Shown in pieces: positions 1-6,300 of a stretch of 9,410 nucleotides of DNA. The position numbers and the translations under genes are program-made. Positions within the stretch are counted from its first letter, which is position 1. Every line of letters begins with the position of its first letter. The notes beneath the pieces were generated by a model. That model was not told the origin of the DNA. It saw only the letters and a list, made by a program, of their open reading frames with translations, and searched no databases. The stretch lies in the NCBI GenBank assembly GCA_937967325.1, contig CALBSQ010000175.1, forward strand, positions 1 through 9,410, given 5' to 3'. The DNA comes from an uncultured Chloroflexota bacterium (GTDB lineage Bacteria > Chloroflexota > UBA4733).

Positions 1-63
1 GGTCTAGGACGCGGCAGAGCGGACAACAACTGTCGGCATGGGCGTGTCGAGAGGGAAAGCGCG

Positions 64-1872
64 ATGGGAAGGGCGATGTCTCGCACCGCGGATGGCTTCA
101 GCTACCGAGACCTCAACAAGAACGGCCGCCTGGATCCCTACGAGGATCCGCGGCTCCCGCTCGAGGAGCGGGTTGAGGACGTGCTCGCTCAGATGATGCT
201 GGAGGAGAAGGCGGGGCTGCTCTTCCATACGATGGCTGCGCCCCCAAGCGGGCCGGGCGGCTTCCACGGCCTCCCCCCGGTGTCCGAGTTGATTACCGCG
301 CGCCTGATCAGCCACTTCAACGTCCTGGGCGGCGGGGAGCCGCGGGCGCTGGCCGAGTGGCACAACGAGCTGCAAGCGCTGGCGGAGCAGACGCGGCTGG
401 GCATCCCGATCACCCTCTCCTCCGATCCCCGGCACGCCTTCAGCAACAACCCGGCGACGAGCATGTTCGCGGGCGCCTTCTCTCGCTGGCCGGAGCCGAT
501 CGGTCTCGCCGCCATCGGCGACCCCGCGCTGGTGGAGCAGTTCGCCGACATCGCCCGGCAGGAGTACCTGGCCGTGGGCATCCGCGTGGCGCTGCATCCC
601 ATGGCCGACCTGGCCACCGAGCCGCGCTGGGGGCGTATCAACGGCACTTTCGGCGAGGACGCCGCGCTGGCCTCCCGGCTGGTCGCTGCCTATATCCGCG
701 GCTTCCAGGGCGAGGCGCTCGGCCCGCGTAGCGTGGCCTGCATGACCAAGCACTTCCCCGGCGGCGGGCCGCAGAAGGACGGCGAGGACCCCCACTTCCC
801 CTACGGCAAGGAGCAGGTGTACCCCGGCGGCAACTTCGACTACCACCTCATCCCTTTCGAGGCGGCGCTGGCTGCCGGCACGGCGCAGATCATGCCCTAC
901 TATGGCGTGCCGATCGGCGTCGGCCTCGAGGAAGTCGCCTTCGGTTTCAACAGGGAAGTCATCACCGGTCTCTTGCGCGAGCGCTATCGCTTCGATGGGG
1001 TCGTCTGCACCGATTGGGGTTTGCTGACTTCGCGGGAGATCGCCGGCAGTGCGATGGAGGCGCGGGCCTGGGGCGTCGAGCACTTGAGTCTTGCCGAGCG
1101 GGTGGAGAAGGCGCTCGGGGCCGGCGTCGACCAGTTCGGCGGGGAGGAGTGTCCGGAGGTCGTCGTCGACCTCGTCCGGAGCGGGCGGGTTGCCGAAGCC
1201 AGGATCGACGCGTCGGTGCGCCGGCTACTGCGCGACAAGTTCCGGCTGGGTCTGTTCGACGACCCCTACGCGGACGCGGACGCGGCAGAGCGGATCGTCG
1301 GCGCCGAGCAGTTTCGGGCGACGGGCGAGACTGCCCAGCGCCGTTCCATCGTCCTGCTCAAGAACGCCGCCGCGTCTGCCGGCGCGACCTTACCGCTGTC
1401 GGGCAGGCCGAAGCTCTACCTGGAGAATGTCGCCGCCGACGCATCCGGCGATTATGGGCAGATCGTGCCCGAGCTGGCCGGCGCCGATTTCGCCATTCTG
1501 CGGTTGGCGGCGCCCTTCGAGCCTCGCGATGGTTTCCTGGAGCGCTTCTTCCACGCCGGCGACCTGAGCTTCCCGACGGAGGAGCAGGCGCGCCTCCGCC
1601 GTATCCTTACTTCGGTTCCCACCATCGTGGTCATCCATCTGGACCGACCGGCGGTGATCCCCGAGCTCGCGGCGAATAGCGCCGCCCTCCTTGCCGACTT
1701 CGGGGCCAGCGATGCCGCTGTCCTCGACGTGATCTTCGGTCGCGTCGCGCCCTCCGCCAAGCTCCCCTTCGAGCTGCCGTCTTCTATGGAGGCGGTACGA
1801 CGGCAGAAGGAGGACGTGCCCTACGATTCGGGCGAGCCGCTCTTCCCGTTCGGACACGGGCTCACGTACTGA
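64..1872 (+). CDS. Glycoside hydrolase family 3 protein (beta-glucosidase/xylosidase-like)
   Basis: The 602-residue product has the GH3 order of a TIM-barrel domain and then an alpha/beta sandwich. The first domain shows EPRWGR (residues 186-191), KHFPGGG (from K229), and FDGVVCTDW with D317 as the expected catalytic nucleophile. The second domain begins near RRSIVLLKN (426-434) and LPLSG, and the protein ends in FPFGHGLTY, a typical GH3 C-terminal signature. GH3 enzymes release non-reducing terminal sugars from beta-linked glycosides. The exact sugar cannot be read here. The second domain is short and there is no fibronectin-III tail. I could not assign the acid/base Glu; EPRDGFLERFF in the second domain is only a candidate region. 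No signal peptide is evident, so it is probably cytoplasmic and acts on imported oligosaccharides. The start at 64 has a GAGAGGG-type ribosome site about 8 nt upstream. ATG 76 is possible but its GGAAGGG is too close. The frame is open to the window edge, so a longer start cannot be excluded. Confidence 0.93.
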   Translation: MGRAMSRTADGFSYRDLNKNGRLDPYEDPRLPLEERVEDVLAQMMLEEKAGLLFHTMAAPPSGPGGFHGLPPVSELITARLISHFNVLGGGEPRALAEWHNELQALAEQTRLGIPITLSSDPRHAFSNNPATSMFAGAFSRWPEPIGLAAIGDPALVEQFADIARQEYLAVGIRVALHPMADLATEPRWGRINGTFGEDAALASRLVAAYIRGFQGEALGPRSVACMTKHFPGGGPQKDGEDPHFPYGKEQVYPGGNFDYHLIPFEAALAAGTAQIMPYYGVPIGVGLEEVAFGFNREVITGLLRERYRFDGVVCTDWGLLTSREIAGSAMEARAWGVEHLSLAERVEKALGAGVDQFGGEECPEVVVDLVRSGRVAEARIDASVRRLLRDKFRLGLFDDPYADADAAERIVGAEQFRATGETAQRRSIVLLKNAAASAGATLPLSGRPKLYLENVAADASGDYGQIVPELAGADFAILRLAAPFEPRDGFLERFFHAGDLSFPTEEQARLRRILTSVPTIVVIHLDRPAVIPELAANSAALLADFGASDAAVLDVIFGRVAPSAKLPFELPSSMEAVRRQKEDVPYDSGEPLFPFGHGLTY

Positions 1873-1974
1873 GCGATGGAAACCGGGCTGGTACGGCAAT
1901 GGCCACGGACTGGCCGGGGCTGACGCCGGGACAGGCCCCACCCATTCGCGCCCTTGATTAGGAGACGCGCCAAG

Positions 1975-3438
1975 ATGAGGACGAAGGTCACCGGTCGCTT
2001 CGTCATCGGCTTCGACGGCGCCGACCACGTGGTGTACGACCGCGGCGAGGTCGTCTACGAGCAGGACCGCATCCTGTTCGTGGGACACCGTTTCCCCGGT
2101 CCCGTGGATACCACCATCGACGCTGGGGATTCGATCGTGAGTCCCGGCTTCATCGACCTGGATGCTCTGGCCGACATCGATCACGGCATCCTGGATACGT
2201 GGCAGCCGCCCGACCTTGCCCCCGGCCTCCAGTGGTCGGACGACTATTTCCTGCACCGCCGTCACGACGTCTTCACTCGCCAGGAGGAGGTCTTGCAGCG
2301 CCGCTATGCGCTGGTGCAGCTCGTCCTCAACGGCATCACGACGGCCATGCCGATCGCGGCGGAGACGCACAAGGGGTGGGCGGAAACGCTGGAGCAGTTC
2401 GCCGACGTGGCGGAGATTGCCGGCTCACTGGGACTGCGGATGTACCTGGGACCGAGCTATCGCTCCGGCGTGAACGTGACGCGGTCCGACGGCAGCTCCG
2501 CTGTCCTGTGGGATGAGCAGCAAGGCGAGGAGGGGCTCGCTGGGGCAGTCGAGTTCATCAGGAGATTCGACGGCTCCTTCGAGGGGCGTCTTCGCGGCTG
2601 CCTCCTGCCCTGCCGTGTCGAAACCTGTACCCTCGACCTCCTACGGGCGACCAAACGCTGGAGCGACGAGCTGGGCTGCCTGGTACGCATCCACGCCGCC
2701 CAGGGGGAACAGGAGCTGAAGCTGCTGCGCCAGCGGTACGACCGCGCGCCGATCGAGCTGCTTCACGAGCTCGGCTTCCTCGGCCCGCGCGTCTCCATCC
2801 CGCACGCCATCTACCTGCGCGGCAGCAGCCTGGTCGACGACGCGCGTCCGGACGAGCTCCGGCTGCTGGCGGACACGGGAACGACGGTTATCCACTGCCC
2901 GCTCACCTCGATCCGCCACGGGCACGTCCTGGAGTCCTTCGACCGCTACCGCGCAGCCGGCGTGAACGTCGCCCTCGGCACCGACACCTTCCCGCCCGAT
3001 ATGATCCGCGTGATGGACTACGGCAGCAACCTCGCCAAGCTGACAGCGCACGATCAGAGCGCCGGGACATTGCGCGACTTCTTCCGCGCGGCGACGCTGG
3101 GCGGCGCGCGGGCGCTGGGCCGTGACGATCTTGGCCGGCTGGCGCCCGGCGCCAAGGCGGACCTCATCACCGTCGACCTCGGCCAATTGCGCGCCGGCCC
3201 GATCGATGACCCGATCCGGACCATGGTGTACAACGCCGGCGGCTGCCACGTGCGCGATGTGATCATCGACGGTCGCCAGGTCATGCGCGACGGGGTCATT
3301 GCCGGCATCGACGTCGACCAATTGCGGCGCGACGGCCAGCGCTACTTCGAGAAGATGAAGCAAGCTTACTCGGAGCGCGATTACCTGAGGCGGCCGGCCG
3401 AAGTGCTGTTCTCACCATCGTTCCGGATTATTGCGTGA
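1975..3438 (+). CDS. Amidohydrolase-family protein (cytosine deaminase/chlorohydrolase-like) with altered metal motif
   Basis: The 487-residue product has the layout of the ATZ/TRZ-type amidohydrolase group. A small N-terminal beta-sandwich leads to SPGFID, followed by a TIM barrel with IHAAQGEQE (H240), IPHAIY (H277) and LGTDTFPPDM (D337), then a C-terminal sandwich with PGAKADLITVDL. Members usually deaminate or dechlorinate rings, or open amide bonds, in the cytoplasm. The oddity is at the first metal motif: where PGFID is normally followed by xHxH, this protein reads LDALADIDH, so Asp63 and Leu65 occupy the two His positions. H70 lies seven residues further on. It may use a different metal site or have a divergent function, so no substrate is proposed. 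ATG 1975 is chosen because AGGAG lies 10 nt upstream. A TTG at 1954 is in frame but would place that site inside the gene. It lies about 100 bp downstream of the GH3 gene on the same strand. Confidence 0.88.
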   Translation: MRTKVTGRFVIGFDGADHVVYDRGEVVYEQDRILFVGHRFPGPVDTTIDAGDSIVSPGFIDLDALADIDHGILDTWQPPDLAPGLQWSDDYFLHRRHDVFTRQEEVLQRRYALVQLVLNGITTAMPIAAETHKGWAETLEQFADVAEIAGSLGLRMYLGPSYRSGVNVTRSDGSSAVLWDEQQGEEGLAGAVEFIRRFDGSFEGRLRGCLLPCRVETCTLDLLRATKRWSDELGCLVRIHAAQGEQELKLLRQRYDRAPIELLHELGFLGPRVSIPHAIYLRGSSLVDDARPDELRLLADTGTTVIHCPLTSIRHGHVLESFDRYRAAGVNVALGTDTFPPDMIRVMDYGSNLAKLTAHDQSAGTLRDFFRAATLGGARALGRDDLGRLAPGAKADLITVDLGQLRAGPIDDPIRTMVYNAGGCHVRDVIIDGRQVMRDGVIAGIDVDQLRRDGQRYFEKMKQAYSERDYLRRPAEVLFSPSFRIIA

Positions 3439-3446
3439 GGAGCCGC

Positions 3447-3470
3447 ATGACGGATCTCTTGCCGACCTGA
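3447..3470 (+). other. Possible 7-codon micro-ORF coupled to the upstream stop
   Basis: Immediately after the amidohydrolase stop (TGA 3436-3438), GAGGAG at 3437-3442 overlaps that stop and sits 4 nt before an ATG. The frame encodes MTDLLPT and ends in TGA. The ribosome site is as good as those of the real genes here, but the peptide is tiny. It could be the start of a deleted gene, a leader peptide, or chance. The rest of the gap to 3622 holds no recognisable gene. Confidence 0.25.
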
Positions 3471-3481
3471 TGCATGGTCGG
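3462..3481 (+). terminator. Weak hairpin in the amidohydrolase/isomerase gap
   Basis: CCGACC (3462-3467) and GGTCGG (3476-3481) form a 6-bp perfect stem around an 8-nt loop, about 25 nt after the amidohydrolase stop. No T-run follows, so an intrinsic terminator is doubtful. It may be an mRNA-end stabiliser or chance. Confidence 0.25.
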
Positions 3482-3622
3482 GACTATAGGCACGCCACGG
3501 CGCATCCTGGAGGACGCCGCGGCGGCGAGAGCGTCTGGCCGCTCGGGCGCCCCCGCGATCAGCACTGCTGTCTAACATGAAAAGTATCGGGCTCAGGCCG
3601 GCTAGAGAGGAGCCTCAAGCGC

Positions 3623-4711
3623 ATGCGCATTGGTGTCGATGGGCGGAAGTTCCCACAGGCAACAGCGCTGGGTCCTATCGGGGTTCTCGACGCCGTCCAC
3701 CGGCTGGGGTACGAGGGCGTCTTTTTCCGCACCGTGCTGGACCTCAGCCCGGAGCTGGACGCCGGCCGTCTGCGCGAGATCAGGCAGCGGGCGGATGACC
3801 TGGGGTTATATTTCGAGGTGGGGCTGGGCAAGGTCAACCCCTATAACACCCCGGAGATACGCGACGTACGCCAACTCGGACGCGGCGACTACCGTCTGGG
3901 CATGGAACGCATGATCCGCGCTTGCCACGCGATTGGCTGCACCGAGCTGTGGGGAGATATTGCCAACTATCAGGGCTTCGCCTGGGGGCTGTACGCGATC
4001 GACCGCTTCCGGACCGATACCACCTGGCCGGATCAGCTCGAGGCCACCGCCAAGTTCCTGCGCCGGCTGGCTCCGCTGTTGCGGGAGCTGGGCTGCCATT
4101 TGAACCTCGAGACGCACGAGGAGGTCACCACCCGAGAGCTATCGCAACTGGTCGAGTCGGTAGGGCCGGACGTGGCAGGCGTCACCCTCGACCTGGCCAA
4201 CGTCGTAGTGCGGGGCGAGGAGCCGCTGGCGGCGACTAGGCGTGTCGCCCCCTACGTGCGACAGACCCACATCCGCGACGTCGTGCTGCGCTTCGTGCCG
4301 GAGGGGCTGGAGCGCCAGGTCCGTGCCTGCGGCGACGGCATCATCGATTGGCGGGCGGTGCTGAGCGAGCTGCGGCGGCACAACCCACGACTCAACCTCT
4401 CCATTGAGGAGGCCAAGGAGGGGCGCAACACCATCCAGTTGTACGACCGCGCCTGGCTGGCGGCGGACCCCGGCCTCAGCGTCGGTGAGCTGATGGATCT
4501 GGTCCGCCACGCCTATGGGACAGAGCAACGCATCGCCCGGGGTGAGATCCCCGCCATCGATGCCTACTTTACCGGACCCTACGGGGTCGACGAGCGTCTT
4601 GCCTTCATCCGGCGCTGCGCCGACCACCTGCGCGCGGTGTCGCGGGAACTGGACGCCGCGGAAGGCGGGGTCGGCCAGTTGCGACGTTGGAGGGAAGGGC
4701 ATCAAGCCTGA
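3623..4711 (+). CDS. Sugar phosphate isomerase/epimerase-like TIM-barrel protein
   Basis: The 362-residue product belongs to the xylose isomerase-like/AP-endonuclease-2 TIM-barrel superfamily. The N-terminus (RIGVDGRKFP, then GVLDAVHRLGYEGVFF) is the first strand-helix unit. Divalent-metal ligands expected for the fold appear in order: E163 in NLETHEE, D190 in TLDLANV, H216 in THIRD, and E262 in SIEEAKEG. Characterised relatives isomerise or epimerise sugars, ketoses or inosose, or dehydrate them, in the cytoplasm. The substrate cannot be told from the sequence. The family is usually about 270-300 residues. Here about 60 extra C-terminal residues with charged helices follow the barrel. The ATG at 3623 has GAGAGGAG at 3605-3612, 10 nt upstream. 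It is the third rightward gene after GH3 and the amidohydrolase, separated by about 180 bp, which suggests its own promoter. A sugar-breakdown role beside GH3 is inference. Confidence 0.9.
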   Translation: MRIGVDGRKFPQATALGPIGVLDAVHRLGYEGVFFRTVLDLSPELDAGRLREIRQRADDLGLYFEVGLGKVNPYNTPEIRDVRQLGRGDYRLGMERMIRACHAIGCTELWGDIANYQGFAWGLYAIDRFRTDTTWPDQLEATAKFLRRLAPLLRELGCHLNLETHEEVTTRELSQLVESVGPDVAGVTLDLANVVVRGEEPLAATRRVAPYVRQTHIRDVVLRFVPEGLERQVRACGDGIIDWRAVLSELRRHNPRLNLSIEEAKEGRNTIQLYDRAWLAADPGLSVGELMDLVRHAYGTEQRIARGEIPAIDAYFTGPYGVDERLAFIRRCADHLRAVSRELDAAEGGVGQLRRWREGHQA

Positions 4712-4741
4712 ATATGTGTGGCGGCCATGACGGCGGGAGGA

Positions 4742-5113
4742 CTACCCGGCATTTCGTACGGCGGCAGCCGCCTGCTCTGCTAATCGCGGTAGCTCAGGAT
4801 GCTGGTGTGCCGTAGCCAGCGCGCTCCAATCGTCCAAGGACGCCTCCAGCGCACGGTCAGCGTTCCGCTGCGCGACGCCCTCCATGAGCTCCTCTATCCA
4901 TAGGCCCGTTTCGGCAGCAAGCTCAGAGAACGTACGCTCCTCCCGCAGCCAGCGATCCGCGGCATCCCCTAGCAGTATTCGATGGGCAACCGCCTCACCG
5001 ACTTTGGCGAGGAAGGTGTCCGGCGATTGATTTGTCAACTGTGCGGCGCGGGCCACCTGCTGGGCAGCGGGTGATTCGAGCTGCACCATGACTGTCTGTT
5101 TCTCTTGTACCAT
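4742..5113 (-). CDS. Antitoxin-like small protein (RHH/UPF0175-like), partner of broken PIN gene
   Basis: The 123-residue product starts with a short beta strand (QTVMVQLE) followed by two helices (SPAAQQVARAAQLTNQ and SPDTFLAKVGEAVAHRILL), a ribbon-helix-helix-like layout. A helix-turn-helix-like stretch follows (EERTFSELAAETGLWIEELME, residues 58-78) that recalls UPF0175 antitoxins. A polar, Ala-rich tail follows. The likely role is to neutralise the PIN-type ribonuclease encoded just upstream and to repress the operon. The assignment is by layout and context, not a clear family match. The start at 5113 is chosen over longer in-frame options for two reasons: AGGGA lies 7 nt upstream, and the ATG overlaps the TGA of the PIN frame (TGATG). 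That overlap suggests translational coupling. The frame stays open upstream to 5533, but only because the deleted toxin gene is read there. The gene converges on the isomerase gene with about 30 bp between stops. Confidence 0.65.
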   Translation of the reverse strand: MVQEKQTVMVQLESPAAQQVARAAQLTNQSPDTFLAKVGEAVAHRILLGDAADRWLREERTFSELAAETGLWIEELMEGVAQRNADRALEASLDDWSALATAHQHPELPRLAEQAAAAVRNAG

Positions 5114-5443
5114 CACTGCTTCCCTAGCTTCACAATCGCTGCTGCCAGCAACGTGCGTGCCTGATGGAGTAGCACCGGACTCACCGTCCCAAGCGCCGTC
5201 AGCCTTGCAAGCACCTGCTCGGCTTCCGCCGTGCTTGGGGAGCCATCCTGATACCAGGACTCCTATCCGTCGTGCAAGTCGCTGGAACTCACGACCGCTT
5301 CCAAAGCGATCAGGGAGCTCTCCGGCCACCGCTGGCGCGTACCACAACGTGTGGCGTTGCAGGATGTGCGGCAACAGGCCGGCCCCAAAGGCATGAATCC
5401 AGAACGACGTATCGAACGTGGCCTCTGACCTAGTGATCATCAT
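5113..5443 (-). pseudogene. PIN-domain toxin (DUF3368-like), internally deleted and frameshifted
   Basis: Reading leftward from ATG 5440 (or 5443), one frame gives MITRSEATFDTSFWIHAFGA and continues through LWYAPAVAGELPDRF to ARRIGVLV. This looks like the first part of a PIN domain, with the first acidic residue in FDTSFWI and the second in AGELP. Homology-like sequence then jumps frame. From 5262 to 5116 the other frame reads YQDGSPSTAEAEQVLARLTA and on to LLAAAIVKLGKQ, ending at TGA 5115-5113. This resembles the C-terminus of the same family. That second frame has a stop at 5265-5263, so the break lies near 5240-5262. The two pieces total about 110 residues, against roughly 150-180 for the family. 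The central part, which would hold the remaining catalytic acids and the DDRR-type stretch, appears deleted. PIN toxins are RNases; this one should be inactive. No ribosome site precedes the start. The family name is inferred from motifs and operon layout. Confidence 0.65.
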
Positions 5444-5589
5444 ACCGCTGTTTGCGCGAAGCCCGGCGACACTGGCAGCGGCCGCGCGAACCGTGTACCA
5501 CAGCCATAGCGAACAGCCGCCGTCCCGGACCACAGCCCGCCCCTTCTAATGACGTCCCGGAGTCGTACCAAGCCTCACCTCAACCTTCG

Positions 5590-5619
5590 CCGGTTCGCAT
5601 TGGTGGCAATGCGAACCGG
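5590..5619. repeat. Perfect 13-bp inverted repeat with 4-nt loop
   Basis: The arms 5590-5602 and 5607-5619 are exact reverse complements (CCGGTTCGCATTG and its complement) around GTGG. The repeat lies between the divergent PIN/antitoxin locus and the RidA gene, about 17 nt upstream of a -35-like box. No T-run flanks it on either strand, and no gene ends there, so a terminator is unlikely. Options are an operator for the antitoxin or another regulator, a hairpin in the leftward transcript's upstream region, or a dispersed palindromic repeat. The rest of the gene gap 5444-5710 shows only this hairpin and the promoter candidate. Confidence 0.8.
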
Positions 5620-5635
5620 GCGCAGAGCGGTGCGC

Positions 5636-5665
5636 TTGCCAGTACCGGCCAGTTCAGTACATGAT
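5636..5665 (+). promoter_or_regulatory. Sigma70-like promoter candidate for the RidA gene
   Basis: TTGCCA (5636-5641, 5 of 6 to TTGACA) is followed after 18 nt by CATGAT (5660-5665, 4 of 6 to TATAAT). It points at the RidA start about 45 nt downstream. An overlapping choice, TACATG with a 16-nt spacer, is weaker. It is supported only by consensus match and position. Confidence 0.35.
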
Positions 5666-5710
5666 TGCGAGGCTGGATCGTACCAGCAACGGTGAATGGG
5701 AAGGATGAAC

Positions 5711-6178
5711 ATGGGACGTATCGATGACATGTTGAAAGAAATGGGGCTGAGCTTGCCCGCTCCGGCGCTGCGGCGGCCGGAGAATCCGCTAGCGTCGGCG
5801 GTGCGCGTGGGCAATCTGGTCTGGCTCTCCGGCCATGGCCCGGCGCCCAGCGCCGATGGCAAGAGCTACCATGGCAAGGTGGGGCGAGACCTGTCGGTGG
5901 AAGAGGGCTACGCGGCGGCCCGCCAGTGCGCGTTAGCCCTGCTCGGCAGTCTCAAAGCGGAGATCGGCGACCTGGACCAGGTCAAGCGCATCGTCAAGTT
6001 GCTCAGCATGGTCAATGCAACCGACGATTTCACCCAGCATCCCCAGGTTGCCCATGGCTGTTCCGACCTGCTGGTCAAGCTCTGGGGCGACAATGGCAAG
6101 CACACCCGCTCGGCCGTCGGGATGGCCTCGTTGCCGGGGGGCATTCCCGTCGAGATCGAGATGATTGTGGAAGTGTAG
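5711..6178 (+). CDS. RidA/YjgF family protein
   Basis: The 155-residue product matches the RidA (YjgF/YER057c/UK114) fold from end to end, in the branch that is somewhat longer than E. coli RidA. Visible family features are RVGNLVWLSGHGP (32-44), an amphipathic helix VEEGYAAARQCALALLGSLK, VKRIVKLLSMVNAT, and the C-terminal block HTRSAVGMASLPGGIPVEIE. R133 corresponds to the substrate-binding Arg of the family and E148 or E150 to the Glu in the VEI motif. RidA trimers hydrolyse reactive enamine/imine intermediates made by PLP enzymes, protecting the cytoplasm. Divergent members can have other roles. The ATG at 5711 is preferred because AAGGA lies 5 nt upstream. In-frame ATGs at 5696 and 5705 overlap that site. 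It is monocistronic, with the acetyltransferase gene convergent downstream, and may be driven by the promoter candidate at 5636-5665. Confidence 0.94.
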   Translation: MGRIDDMLKEMGLSLPAPALRRPENPLASAVRVGNLVWLSGHGPAPSADGKSYHGKVGRDLSVEEGYAAARQCALALLGSLKAEIGDLDQVKRIVKLLSMVNATDDFTQHPQVAHGCSDLLVKLWGDNGKHTRSAVGMASLPGGIPVEIEMIVEV

Positions 6179-6275
6179 GTTCATCGGCGTGCTGAAGGGG
6201 CCAAGCTCCTTGTGGCGCCATCAAGGGATCCCTCACTGCCTTCCGAATATCGGGATTGGACGCGGTTCCGTCGTA

Positions 6276-6300
6276 GAAGCGTCGGCTAAGTCGGCGCTTC
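6276..6300 (-). terminator. Hairpin spanning the acetyltransferase stop codon
   Basis: Arms 6276-6284 and 6292-6300 pair over 9 bp with one G-U wobble and a 7-nt loop. It covers the TAG stop (6288-6286) of the leftward AAC(3)-family gene, in the convergent gap with RidA. Leftward transcription meets no T-run after it, so it is at best a weak or factor-assisted terminator. Confidence 0.3.

Noticed and set aside
7..23. Exact 17-nt repeat (GGACGCGGCAGAGCGGA) at 7-23 and 1278-1294
   Set aside because: One copy lies in ordinary GH3 coding sequence and there are no flanking features. In GC-rich DNA a chance match of this length is tolerable.
4..1083. Long leftward open frame opposite the GH3 gene
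   Set aside because: Antisense shadow of a high-GC coding gene. It lacks family motifs, while the plus strand carries a clear GH3 protein.
1916..1939. GGGGC/GCCCC inverted repeat between the GH3 and amidohydrolase genes
   Set aside because: Only 5 pairs plus a wobble and no T-run, too weak to call a terminator in this base composition.
1390..2370. Long leftward open frame across the GH3/amidohydrolase junction
   Set aside because: It overlaps two well-supported genes in antisense. The translation is Arg/Val/Asp-rich with no domain pattern.
5430..5450. TATGAT as a leftward -10 box at the PIN start
   Set aside because: No -35-like hexamer at a proper distance, and the box overlaps the start codon.
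5114..5533. Single 263-residue protein spanning the whole leftward frame to 4742
   Set aside because: Its middle is low-complexity and unlike its ends, and the PIN C-terminus is found in another frame. The internal ATG at 5113 has a good ribosome site and stop overlap.
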